A stretch of DNA of 64,000 bases from JAMXLO01 sp963749575. GTDB lineage: Bacteria > Pseudomonadota > Alphaproteobacteria > Acetobacterales > Acetobacteraceae. The stretch is from the NCBI GenBank assembly GCA_963749575.1, contig CAVVNM010000014.1, forward strand, positions 868,001 through 932,000, read 5' to 3'. Below the pieces are notes generated by a model. That model was not told the origin of the DNA. It saw only the letters and a program-made list of their open reading frames with translations, and did not search any database. Made by a program: the position numbers and the translations under genes. Every line of letters begins with the position of its first letter. The stretch's first letter is position 1. Of this stretch, positions 9,775 through 18,191 are shown in pieces.

Positions 9775-11106
9775 ATGGCCACGCCCGCCACGCCTGACAC
9801 ACCCGAACCGACCATCGCGGAGCTGATCGCGGCCCGGCCGCAGCTCGCCATGCACGCGATGGACGGTTTGGTGCTCGACGATGTGCCGCTCAATGCCATC
9901 GCGGATGACGTCGGCACGCCGGTTTGGGTTTACTCCGCGTCCGCGATGCGCCGGCGTTATCGGGTGCTTGCGGGAGCGCTGGCGGACACCGGGCTGGATG
10001 TGCATGTCCACTACGCGATGAAGGCGAACGACCGGCTCGCGGTGCTGCGGCTGTTCGCCGCCGAGGGGGCCGGCGCCGATATCGTCAGCGAGGGCGAGCT
10101 GCGCCGTGCCCGCGAGGCGGGCATACCGGCCGACCGGATCGTGTTCTCGGGGGTCGGCAAGAGCGCACGCGAGCTGGGTCTCGCGCTGACCGAGGGCATT
10201 GCGCAGATCAACGTGGAAAGCGCCGAGGAACTGGCGATGCTGTCGGCGATCGCCACCACGATGGGCCGCACCGCGAGCGTCGTCCTGCGCGTCAACCCCG
10301 ACGTCGATGCCGGCACGCACGCCAAGATCACCACCGGTCGGGCGCAGGACAAGTTCGGCATTGCCTATACCGACGCGGCCGCATTGTATCGTCGCGCCGG
10401 CGAACTGCCGGGCATCCGTCCGATTGGACTGGCGACGCATATCGGCAGCCAGATCCTGTCGCTGGCGCCGTATCGCGCTGCATACCGACGGCTGGGCGAC
10501 CTGGTGCATGTACTCCGCGGCGACGGCCTGACGGTCAGCGTGATCGACTGCGGCGGCGGGCTCGGCATCCCGTATCGCGCCGAGCCTGCGCCGCTCCCGG
10601 CGGCATTTGCCGGCGCGATCCGCGGCGCGCTGCACAATCTCGATGTGCGCGTGGTGGTCGAGCCCGGCCGCTGGCTGGTTGGGCCCGCGGGCGTGCTGCT
10701 GGCGTCGGTCATCCTGGCAAAGCATACCCAGGGCAGCCGCTTCATCGTGCTCGATGCGGCGATGAACGACCTGATCCGTCCCGCCATGTACGACGCGTGG
10801 CACGGCATTGTGCCGGTCTCCGCGGTCGATGCCGTGGCGCCGGTGGGGCCGGCCGCGGTGGTGGGGCCGGTCTGCGAAGCGGGTGACACCTTTGCCCGCG
10901 ATCGCATGCTGCCGCCGCTGGCGGCAGGCGCCCGCGTGGCGATCCTCGACGCCGGCGCCTATGGCTCGGTGATGAGTTCGGCGTACAACGGGCGCCCGCT
11001 GGCGGCCGAGGTGATGGTGGACGGCAGCAGCTGGTCGGTGATCCGCGAGCGCGGCAGCCACGCCGACTTGTGGCGCGGCGAACAGGTGCCACATTGGCTG
11101 AAATGA
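9775..11106 (+). CDS. lysA: Diaminopimelate decarboxylase
   Basis: LysA decarboxylates meso-diaminopimelate to lysine using PLP. It is a group IV (alanine-racemase fold) enzyme. The PLP lysine is in HYAMKANDR (K83 from this start). CGGGLGIPY forms the phosphate-binding glycine loop, EPGRWLVG follows, and GPVCEAGD (C near 367) carries the active-site cysteine given by the partner subunit. Length is 443 residues from the ATG at 9775; an in-frame GTG at 9757 is the alternative and cannot be excluded. Its last codon overlaps the start of the DUF4175 gene (ATGA), so the two are co-translated. Confidence 0.94.
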   Translation: MATPATPDTPEPTIAELIAARPQLAMHAMDGLVLDDVPLNAIADDVGTPVWVYSASAMRRRYRVLAGALADTGLDVHVHYAMKANDRLAVLRLFAAEGAGADIVSEGELRRAREAGIPADRIVFSGVGKSARELGLALTEGIAQINVESAEELAMLSAIATTMGRTASVVLRVNPDVDAGTHAKITTGRAQDKFGIAYTDAAALYRRAGELPGIRPIGLATHIGSQILSLAPYRAAYRRLGDLVHVLRGDGLTVSVIDCGGGLGIPYRAEPAPLPAAFAGAIRGALHNLDVRVVVEPGRWLVGPAGVLLASVILAKHTQGSRFIVLDAAMNDLIRPAMYDAWHGIVPVSAVDAVAPVGPAAVVGPVCEAGDTFARDRMLPPLAAGARVAILDAGAYGSVMSSAYNGRPLAAEVMVDGSSWSVIRERGSHADLWRGEQVPHWLK

Positions 11107-13670
11107 ACGCCCCGGGCGGAGAGTTCGATCGCCTGTTGCGCCGGCTTGCCGGCCGCCGCGCGCTGGCGCGCTGCGCGATCCTGTTCGAGCGCATCTGGCC
11201 GGCACTGTGGCCGCCGCTCGGCGTTGCCGGCGTGTTCGTGTGCGCGGCGTTGCTCGACCTGCCGCGCCTGCTGTCGCCGTGGTGGCATTTCGGCATGCTC
11301 GCGGTCACCGCACTGCTGATCCTTGGGCTGCTGATCCGTGGTGTGCGGACCATCGTCACGCCGGACGACAAGGCGGCCGATCGCCGGCTCGAACTGGCGT
11401 CCGGACTGGCGCATCGGCCGCTGGCGGTGCTGACCGACCGCCCGTCGCGTGGGGCGAGCGGTCCCGATACGGCATCGGTTGCGCTCTGGCAGGCGCACGT
11501 GGCGCGCGCGGTGCGTTCGGTGCGCAGGCTGCGCGTCGGCCTGCCGCGACCCGGCCTGGCGCGGCGCGACCCGCGTGCGCTGCGCGCCGCGCTGGTGATT
11601 GCACTGGTCGCCGCGGTCGCGATCGCCGGCGACGACGCCCCGGCGCGACTGGCACAGGCGATGGAGCCGACGCTGCCGCGGGACATTCCTCCGCCGGCAA
11701 CCGAACTGCAGGCCTGGATCACGCCGCCTGCCTATACGCGCCTGGCGCCGATCTTTCTGAAATCCGGCAGCGGCACGATATCGGTGCCGGCGGGCGCCCA
11801 TCTCACGATCAGCGTGACCGGCGGCAGCGGTACGCTGACTCTGGCGCTCGACGGACATTCGGAGCCGTTCCGTGCACTGGACCAGGCGAGCTTCCAGGCC
11901 GACCGCGACCTGACCGAGGGCGGACATCTCACGGTGCGGCGTGACGGCCACGAACTGGCCGCCTGGAATCTGGCTGTTGTCGCCGACCAGCCGCCCACGG
12001 CGGAGTGGGCCAGCAATCCGGCCCGCGCCCCCGGCAGTCAGCAGACCCGGCTGCCATGGCAGGCCTCGGACGACTATGGCGTGGTGTCGTTGCAGGCCGA
12101 GCTGCGGCTGCGCGATCGGCCCGATGCGCCGCCGCTGGTGGTGAGCGTACCGTTGCCGGGTGGGACGCCGAAATCGGCGCATGGGGTCAGCCAGCAGGAC
12201 CTGACGGCGCATCCCTGGGCGGGGCTGCCGGTGATTGCCAAGCTGGTGGCGCGCGACGCGCTGAACCAGGCCGGCGAGAGCCGCGAGGTCGAGTTCGTTC
12301 TGCCGGAGCGACCGTTCCAGAACCCGGTCGCGCGTGCGCTGATGGCGATCCGCCGCGGCCTCAGCCTGCGTCCCGACGATCGCGCATCGGCGGTGAACGG
12401 GCTGGACGCGCTGATCATGACGCCCGATGCCCTCGGCGGCGACTTCGGCGCGTTTATGAACCTGGGAGGCCTCTACTATCTGCTCGAGCGCAACAAGGCG
12501 CCCGAGGCGGTCGGCGAGGCGCAGCAGCGCATGTGGGAGCTGGCGCTGCATCTGGAGGAGGGCGAGACCGAGCGCACCGCCCGGGCGCTGGACGAAGCTC
12601 GTCAGGCGGCGCGCGATGCCTTGGACAAGGCGATCCACGAGCCAAACGAGGCCAATCGCGAGGCGCTGGACCAGAAGCTGAAGCAGCTGGAGGAGGCGAT
12701 CGCGCGGCATCTTCAGGCGATGGTGGAAGAGGCGCGGCGCAACAATGACGAGATGCCGTTCGATCCGGACTCGCAGCACCTGTCCAACCGCGACCTCGAC
12801 AAGCTGGCGGAGCAAGCCCGCGAGGCCGCGCGCGAAGGCCGCATGGAGGATGCCCAGCAGCGCATGGCGGAGCTGGAGCGCATGCTGGACAAGCTGCGCA
12901 ACGCCCGCGCCGAGCACGGGCGGGACGGTGAACGCGCCGAGGCGCAACGCCGGCGCGGGCGGCAGCAGATGGGCGTGGTGCAGGACATGATCGGCCGGCA
13001 GGGCGGCCTGCTGGATCACTCGCAGAGCCGGGTCGACGAGACCACGCGGTTCCGCGGGAATCAGCCGCCGACGCAGCCGACCGACGAGGCGACGCAGCGC
13101 GAGGCGGATCGGCGGGTGCAGCAGGCGCTCCGGCGCGCCCTGGGCGAGCTGATGCAGCAGTTCAGCGACCTGACCGGCCAGGTGCCGCCCAGCCTCGGCG
13201 AGGCGGATACCGCAATGCGCGAGGCAGGGCGGCAGTTGGGCGAGGGCAACGACCCCGGCGCCGGTGATTCGGAGCAGAAGGCGATCGAGGCGTTGCAGAA
13301 GGGCGGCCGCGAGATGGGCCAGGCGATGGCCAAGCAGTTCGGTCCGCAGGGCGGCCAGGACGGCAGCGAGCAGGAAGGCGATGGCGACGGCCCGATGGGG
13401 CTGACGTTGCACGACGGCCAGGATGACAGCCCAGGTCATGGCTGGCGCTCAGGGCCGCCCGACCGGGCGCAACCGGGCCGCGATCCGCTCGGGCGCCGCT
13501 ACGGGCAGGGCAGCTCGGGCGCCGACGAGAGCGCCGATGTGACGGTGCCGGAGGAGCGCGAGCGGCAGCGGACGCAGGCGATCCAGGAGGAGCTGCGCCG
13601 CCGCGGCGGCGAACGTCTGCGGCCGCAGATGGAGCTGGACTATATCGATCGGCTGCTGAAGCAGTTCTGA
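11103..13670 (+). CDS. DUF4175 / TIGR02302-family membrane protein
   Basis: This 855-residue protein belongs to a family restricted largely to Alphaproteobacteria (TIGR02302, DUF4175). Two hydrophobic segments lie near the N-terminus (about residues 40-90), followed by a periplasmic-type region. A third hydrophobic stretch occurs near residue 165. The second half is a long, charged, Q/E/R-rich region with strong coiled-coil character (LEEGETERTARALDEARQAA and following). It ends in a glycine/glutamine-rich low-complexity tail and a conserved MELDYIDRLLKQF end. The start at 11103 overlaps the lysA stop, which is the usual arrangement. The molecular function is not established. Confidence 0.88.
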   Translation: MNAPGGEFDRLLRRLAGRRALARCAILFERIWPALWPPLGVAGVFVCAALLDLPRLLSPWWHFGMLAVTALLILGLLIRGVRTIVTPDDKAADRRLELASGLAHRPLAVLTDRPSRGASGPDTASVALWQAHVARAVRSVRRLRVGLPRPGLARRDPRALRAALVIALVAAVAIAGDDAPARLAQAMEPTLPRDIPPPATELQAWITPPAYTRLAPIFLKSGSGTISVPAGAHLTISVTGGSGTLTLALDGHSEPFRALDQASFQADRDLTEGGHLTVRRDGHELAAWNLAVVADQPPTAEWASNPARAPGSQQTRLPWQASDDYGVVSLQAELRLRDRPDAPPLVVSVPLPGGTPKSAHGVSQQDLTAHPWAGLPVIAKLVARDALNQAGESREVEFVLPERPFQNPVARALMAIRRGLSLRPDDRASAVNGLDALIMTPDALGGDFGAFMNLGGLYYLLERNKAPEAVGEAQQRMWELALHLEEGETERTARALDEARQAARDALDKAIHEPNEANREALDQKLKQLEEAIARHLQAMVEEARRNNDEMPFDPDSQHLSNRDLDKLAEQAREAAREGRMEDAQQRMAELERMLDKLRNARAEHGRDGERAEAQRRRGRQQMGVVQDMIGRQGGLLDHSQSRVDETTRFRGNQPPTQPTDEATQREADRRVQQALRRALGELMQQFSDLTGQVPPSLGEADTAMREAGRQLGEGNDPGAGDSEQKAIEALQKGGREMGQAMAKQFGPQGGQDGSEQEGDGDGPMGLTLHDGQDDSPGHGWRSGPPDRAQPGRDPLGRRYGQGSSGADESADVTVPEERERQRTQAIQEELRRRGGERLRPQMELDYIDRLLKQF

Positions 13671-13820
13671 GGGCGACCGGCACCGCATCGGGCAGCCTGC
13701 CATTCGCGGCCCCGGCGCGATGATCCAGCGGATCGCCGATGCGGGGCACGTCAGATTGCGCCTCGCCTGGGCTCCTGCCACAGTCCGCCACGGCTACTGC
13801 TGGGTAGGGAGGATCGGCCG

Positions 13821-15027
13821 ATGGACCTGCGCTTCACCCCGGAAGAGGTGGCGTTCCGCGACGAGGTGCGCGCCTTCATCCGCGACAGCCTGCCGGCCGA
13901 CATCCGCGAGCGGATGCGCCTGGGCTATGGGCCACGCAAGGAAGACACCGTGGCCTGGCAGCGCATCCTGAACAAGCGCGGCTGGGCGGCGATCTCCTGG
14001 CCGAAGGAGTGGGGCGGGCCGGGCTGGACCTCGGTGCAGAAGATGATCTTCCTGGAGGAGAACCAGGTTGCGCCCGCGCCGGAGCTGTCGTCGTTCAACA
14101 TCACCATGCTCGGCCCGGTGCTGATCCAGTTCGGCACCGACGCACAGAAGCAGCGGTTCCTGCCGCGCGCCGCCAACCTGGACGACTGGTGGTGCCAGGG
14201 GTTCTCCGAGCCGGGCGCGGGGTCGGACCTGGCGTCGCTGAAGACCGCGGCGAAGCGTGACGGCGATCACTACGTGGTGAACGGGCAGAAGATCTGGACC
14301 TCGACCGCGCATCACGCCGACTGGTGCTTCGTGCTGGTGCGCACCAATCCGAACGCGGCGAAACGGCAGGAAGGCATCTCGTTCCTGCTGGTCGACATGA
14401 CGACGCCTGGGATCACGGTGCGGCCGATCATCTCGATCGATGGCGTCGCATCACCTGAACGAGGTGTTCTTCGACGACGTGCGCGTGCCGGTGGCGAACC
14501 GGGTGTATGAGGAGAACCGCGGCTGGGACGTGGCGAAGTTCCTACTCGGCAACGAACGCACCGGCATCGCGCGGCTCGGCAAGTCGAAGGAGCGGGTGCG
14601 ATCGGCCAAGGAAATGGCGCGCGAGGTGCGCGAGAACGGCAAGCCGCTGATCGAGGACGCGGCGTTCCGCCAGCGCATCGCACAGCTCGAGGTGGACATG
14701 AAGGCGCTGGAGATCACGCAGTATCGCGTGGTGTCGGCGTACGACACACAGCGCGACGGGCGACCGGATCCGCTGTCGTCGGTGCTGAAGGTGAAGGGCA
14801 CCGAGCTGCTGCAGGCCACGACCGAGCTGGCGATGGATGTCGGCGGGCCACTATCGATGCCGATCTGGGCGGAGGAGCTGGCGGCGCTGTCGAACGAGCC
14901 GGATGTCGGTCCGGAGTGGGCGACGCAGGCCACCGGCAGCTACCTGTTCCTGCGGGCCGCGTCGATCTACGGCGGGACCAACGAGATCCAGAAGAACATT
15001 CTCACCAAGGCGGTGCTGCGGCTGTAA
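13821..15027 (+). pseudogene. Acyl-CoA dehydrogenase, pimeloyl-CoA dehydrogenase large-subunit type, frameshifted
   Basis: Two consecutive frames reconstruct one flavin-dependent acyl-CoA dehydrogenase of about 401 residues. Frame one (13821 to about 14445) carries the N-terminal helical domain and the FAD/substrate segment GFSEPGAGSDLASLKT. Frame two (about 14449-15027) resumes exactly with HHLNEVFFDDVRVP and continues to the family's end, SIYGGTNEIQKNILTKAVL. The break at about 14440-14449 replaces what should be a short glycine turn. With the next gene it forms a two-subunit pair like PimC/PimD, which dehydrogenates dicarboxylic acyl-CoA such as pimeloyl-CoA. Because flanking conservation is perfect, a sequencing indel is at least as likely as a real lesion. 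Confidence 0.85.
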
Positions 15028-15119
15028 ACCCGGTCATTCCCGCGCCAGCGGGAACCCAGACCCGGACCAAATGCGCCGCGACCCCCTGGGTCCCCCTTGC
15101 GCGGGGATGACCGGGTTAG
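15027..15119. repeat. Palindromic intergenic repeat with about 33-base inverted arms
   Basis: The gap between the two acyl-CoA dehydrogenase genes is almost wholly a large inverted repeat. The left arm (from 15027) reads AACCCGGTCATTCCCGCG and onward to ACCCAG. The right arm ends with CGCGGGGATGACCGGGTT. Pairing the arms would give a long RNA hairpin inside the operon. The motif GGTCATTCCCGCG...GGGAACCCAG is the style of dispersed intergenic repeats known in many proteobacteria. It ends only about ten bases before the ribosome binding site of the downstream gene. Confidence 0.75.
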
Positions 15120-15129
15120 AGGAGGAACG

Positions 15130-16266
15130 ATGGATTTCACGCTCTCCGACGAACAGCGCCTGTTGCAGGACAGCGTCGATCGGGTGATGGCCGACCGCTA
15201 CGCGTTCGATCAGCGCAAGGACCACTGCAAGGAGCCAGGCGGCTGGAGCACCGCGCTATGGTCGCAATACGCCGAGCTTGGATTGCTCGGGCTGCCATTC
15301 GCCGAACAGTATGGCGGGTTCGGCGGCGGCGCGATCGAGATCATGCTGGTGATGGCGGCGTTCGGCCGCGCCCTGATCCTGGAGCCGTACCTGGCGACGG
15401 TGGTGCTGGGCGGCACCGCGGTGCGTTGCGGCGGCAGCGAGGCACAGAAGTCGCGCGTGCTGCCGGCGATCGCCGATGGCAGCATGAAGCTGGCGTTCGC
15501 GCACGGCGAGCGGCAGGCACGCTACGATCTCACCGACGTGCTGACGACGGCGAAGCAAAGTGGTTCCGGTTGGGTGCTGGACGGCGCCAAGAGCGTGGTC
15601 ACCCATGGCGACTGCGCCGATACGCTGGTGGTGAGTGCACGCACCTCCGGCGAGCGCGACGATCCTGCTGGCATCACGCTGTTCCTGGTCGACGCCGGCG
15701 CGCCCGGGGTGGCACGGCGTGGCTACACGATGCGCGACGAGCAGCGCGCTGCCGAGGTCTCGCTGTCCGGCGTGCCGGTCGGCGCCGATGCGGTGCTGGG
15801 CGAGGTCGGCCGCGGGCTGGCGCTGATCGAGCGGGTGATCGAGGCCGGCATCGCGGCGACCGCGGCCGAGAGTGTCGGCGCGATGGAGGCGCTGCACTCC
15901 ATGACGCTGGAATACAGCCGGACGCGCGAGCAGTTCGGCAAGCCGATCGGGTCCTATCAGGTGGTGCAGCACCGGCTGGCCGAGATGCTGATGTCGCTCG
16001 AGCAGGGTCGCTCGATGGCGATGCTGGCGGCAATGATGGTCGATGCGCCGGACGCCGGTGAGCGGGCGCACAACATCGCCATGGCGAAGGTGGGCATCGG
16101 CCAGGCGGGACGCTTCGTGTCGCAGAACGCGGTGCAGCTGCACGGCGGCATGGGCATGACCGAGGATCTTGCGGTCGGCCACTACTTCCGTCGTTGCATG
16201 GTGATCGAACGCCTGTTCGGCGACACCGCGCATTACCTGGCGAAACTGGCGGCGGCGGTGCAATAG
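15130..16266 (+). CDS. Acyl-CoA dehydrogenase, pimeloyl-CoA dehydrogenase small-subunit type
   Basis: This 378-residue flavoprotein is the partner of the upstream acyl-CoA dehydrogenase. It has the helical N-terminal domain beginning MDFTLSDEQRLLQDSV. The middle beta domain lacks the usual GSD segment, as small subunits often do. The C-terminal helical bundle has YSRTREQFGKPIGSYQ and the closing LHGGMGMTEDLAVGHYFRR. GAGGAGG lies just before the ATG at 15130. The heteromeric pair is expected in the cytosol, acting on dicarboxylyl- or aromatic-derived acyl-CoA; the exact substrate cannot be told from sequence. The convergent SDR gene follows after a short tandem repeat. Confidence 0.9.
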   Translation: MDFTLSDEQRLLQDSVDRVMADRYAFDQRKDHCKEPGGWSTALWSQYAELGLLGLPFAEQYGGFGGGAIEIMLVMAAFGRALILEPYLATVVLGGTAVRCGGSEAQKSRVLPAIADGSMKLAFAHGERQARYDLTDVLTTAKQSGSGWVLDGAKSVVTHGDCADTLVVSARTSGERDDPAGITLFLVDAGAPGVARRGYTMRDEQRAAEVSLSGVPVGADAVLGEVGRGLALIERVIEAGIAATAAESVGAMEALHSMTLEYSRTREQFGKPIGSYQVVQHRLAEMLMSLEQGRSMAMLAAMMVDAPDAGERAHNIAMAKVGIGQAGRFVSQNAVQLHGGMGMTEDLAVGHYFRRCMVIERLFGDTAHYLAKLAAAVQ

Positions 16267-16284
16267 TTCCGAGCATTCCTGCTG

Positions 16285-16314
16285 CAATGCGCCCTGCTTC
16301 AATGCGCCCTGCTT
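16285..16314. repeat. Tandem direct repeat, 15-base unit
   Basis: Two perfect copies of CAATGCGCCCTGCTT stand head to tail, followed by a partial third copy (CAATGCGC). The array lies between two convergent genes and includes the stop codon of the SDR gene at its right edge. It could expand or contract by slippage and thereby alter the last codons of the SDR. No function is evident. Confidence 0.6.
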
Positions 16315-17057
16315 CAATGCGCGATGAAACCGCCATCGATCACCAGTTCCGCGCCGGTGACAAAGGACGCCTCGTCCGACGCCAGAAATAGTACGCCATA
16401 GGCAACCTCGATCGGCTGGCCGAGACGGCGCAGTGGCGTCTGTGCGATCTTCGCCTCGCGTCCCGCGGCATTCGTCGCGTTCAGCATCGGCGGCATGTAG
16501 CCCGGATGCACCGAGTTCACACGCACACCCTGCGGTCCATAGCGACACGCGGCGGCCTTGGTATAGTTGCGTACCGCCGCCTTGGACGCGGGGTAGCCGG
16601 GATGGCTCTCCTCGCTGGCGACAATGCCCATGATCGACGAAATGTTGACGATCGATCCGCCGCCGGTGTTTGCCATCTCCGCCGCCGCGAGCTTGGTGCC
16701 AAGAAACACGCTGGTCGAATTCACCGCGAGCAGTCGCTGCCAACCTTCCAGGCCATCGACGTCGCCGACTGCACTTCCGCTGATGCCGGCATTGTTCACC
16801 AGGATGTCGAGCCTGCCATAAGTGGCGATCGTCTCCGCGATGAGCCGCTTCCAGGCAACTTCCGACGTGACGTCGGTATGCACGAACCGCGCCTGACGCT
16901 GGCTGCTGGAGATGTCAGCGGCTACCGCCTCGCCTTCCTTGGTCAACATGTCGGCGACGACCACCTTCGCGCCTTCCTCGGCGAACAGCCGCGCCTCGGC
17001 CTCGCCCATACCGTGGGCACCGCCGGTGATGATTGCCACCTTGTCTTTGAGCCGCAT
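16314..17057 (-). CDS. SDR-family oxidoreductase
   Basis: This is a classical short-chain dehydrogenase/reductase of 247 residues. The NAD(P)-binding TGGAHGMG is at 11-18, an acidic residue follows beta2 (VVVAD, D36) which favours NAD(H), NNAG is at 88-91, and the catalytic set is S140/141, Y155 and K159 (YPASK). The C-terminal VTGAELVIDGG is the usual closing motif. Family members in this style act on secondary alcohols, often steroid or cyclohexanol-type substrates, but the substrate is not readable here. The start at 17057 follows from the conserved MRLKDKVAIITGG opening. It is convergent with the acyl-CoA dehydrogenase pair and may share its pathway. Confidence 0.9.
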   Translation of the reverse strand: MRLKDKVAIITGGAHGMGEAEARLFAEEGAKVVVADMLTKEGEAVAADISSSQRQARFVHTDVTSEVAWKRLIAETIATYGRLDILVNNAGISGSAVGDVDGLEGWQRLLAVNSTSVFLGTKLAAAEMANTGGGSIVNISSIMGIVASEESHPGYPASKAAVRNYTKAAACRYGPQGVRVNSVHPGYMPPMLNATNAAGREAKIAQTPLRRLGQPIEVAYGVLFLASDEASFVTGAELVIDGGFIAH

Positions 17058-17118
17058 GGTTGCCTCCCGCGCCGCGCTGCCGGCATAGTCCGATGCCAGC
17101 GGGTGACGTGCAATCCGT

Positions 17119-18084
17119 TCACATGCGCGGCGTGGCCGCGCGGCGCAGGCGGTCATTGATCGCGCGACCAAGGCCGCAATCGGGCACCGGCATCACCGCA
17201 ATTCGGGTCAGCGCCAGCGCGGCAGCGTCCGCATCCAGTCGGCGCAGGCCGGCGAACAAACGCGCGGCGGCCTCGGTCAGATCGGCCCGGTTGCTCAGGC
17301 TGAACACTGCACCGGCACCGGGCAATGGCCGACCGAATGCCAGCAGGGCCTCGTCATCTGCCACGTCCACCACGTCCAGCCGCACCGGCAGCTTCGGCGC
17401 ATAGTGCGAAGCGAGCAAACCGGGTGAGCGCAGCACGCCGTGACCGGCATCGCCCGCGCGTATCGGTCCGATCACTGCCTCGATCGCCTCGACCATCGCG
17501 CCACCTGGCCGCAACAGCGTGGGCGCGGCACCCGATAGATCGAGCACGGTGGATTCTATGCCGACCTGACACGGCCCGCTGTCGAGCACGGCGGCGATGC
17601 GGCCGGACAATTCGTCCAGCACGTGCGTCGGCATGGTGGGACTTACCTGGCCGGACCGGTTCGCTGAGGGCGCGGCGACGGGCCGGCCGATTGCGCGCAG
17701 CAGCGCGAGTGCCGTGTCGTGCGCGGGCACGCGAACCGCGAGCGTATCGAGCCCCGCGCTGACCAGAAGGCTTACGTCACGATCGCGTTGTCGCGGCAGC
17801 ACCAGTGTCAGTGGACCAGGCCAGAACGCCGCAGCAAGGCGGCGTGCCGGTGGCGGCGCGATCACATCGGCGAACGCCGCATCGGCACAGGGGTAATGGC
17901 AGATCAGCGGGTTGAACTGCGGCCGCTGCTTCGCGGCAAAGATCGCCGCCACCGCGTGATCGTTGTTGGCATCCGCGCCCAGGCCATAGACCGTTTCGGT
18001 GCCGAAGGCCACCAGCGCGCCCTCGCGCAGCAACGCGGCGGCGCGCGCGATACCGGCGCGATCGGATTGCAGCAACTCTGTCAT
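17119..18084 (-). CDS. L-threonylcarbamoyladenylate synthase (Sua5/YrdC family)
   Basis: This enzyme makes threonylcarbamoyl-AMP from threonine, bicarbonate and ATP, the first step of the t6A tRNA modification at position 37. It has 321 residues, which is the long Sua5 type. The YrdC domain shows PTETVYGLG-like FGTETVYGLGADA, AAKQRPQFNPL (the KxR motif) and the nucleotide-site APSANRSGQVSPT. The C-terminal Sua5 domain starts after the RPGGAMVEAIEAV linker and includes SPGLLASHYAPKLPV. ATG 18084 is chosen; the ATG at 18120 adds residues with no match. Divergent from pepA. Confidence 0.9.
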   Translation of the reverse strand: MTELLQSDRAGIARAAALLREGALVAFGTETVYGLGADANNDHAVAAIFAAKQRPQFNPLICHYPCADAAFADVIAPPPARRLAAAFWPGPLTLVLPRQRDRDVSLLVSAGLDTLAVRVPAHDTALALLRAIGRPVAAPSANRSGQVSPTMPTHVLDELSGRIAAVLDSGPCQVGIESTVLDLSGAAPTLLRPGGAMVEAIEAVIGPIRAGDAGHGVLRSPGLLASHYAPKLPVRLDVVDVADDEALLAFGRPLPGAGAVFSLSNRADLTEAAARLFAGLRRLDADAAALALTRIAVMPVPDCGLGRAINDRLRRAATPRM

Positions 18085-18191
18085 GACGATGCCAATAGCT
18101 GCACCGGTCAGGCATGGCAAAGGTGGAACTCGCTGCTACAGTCTGCGGCCGGTGTTGCGTCGGCGCCAAGATTTCAGGGGAGTGTCACAGC

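Noticed and set aside
10959..13439. An 826-codon minus-strand frame opposite lysA and DUF4175
   Set aside because: Antisense shadow of G+C-rich genes; leucine/arginine-rich with no motifs.
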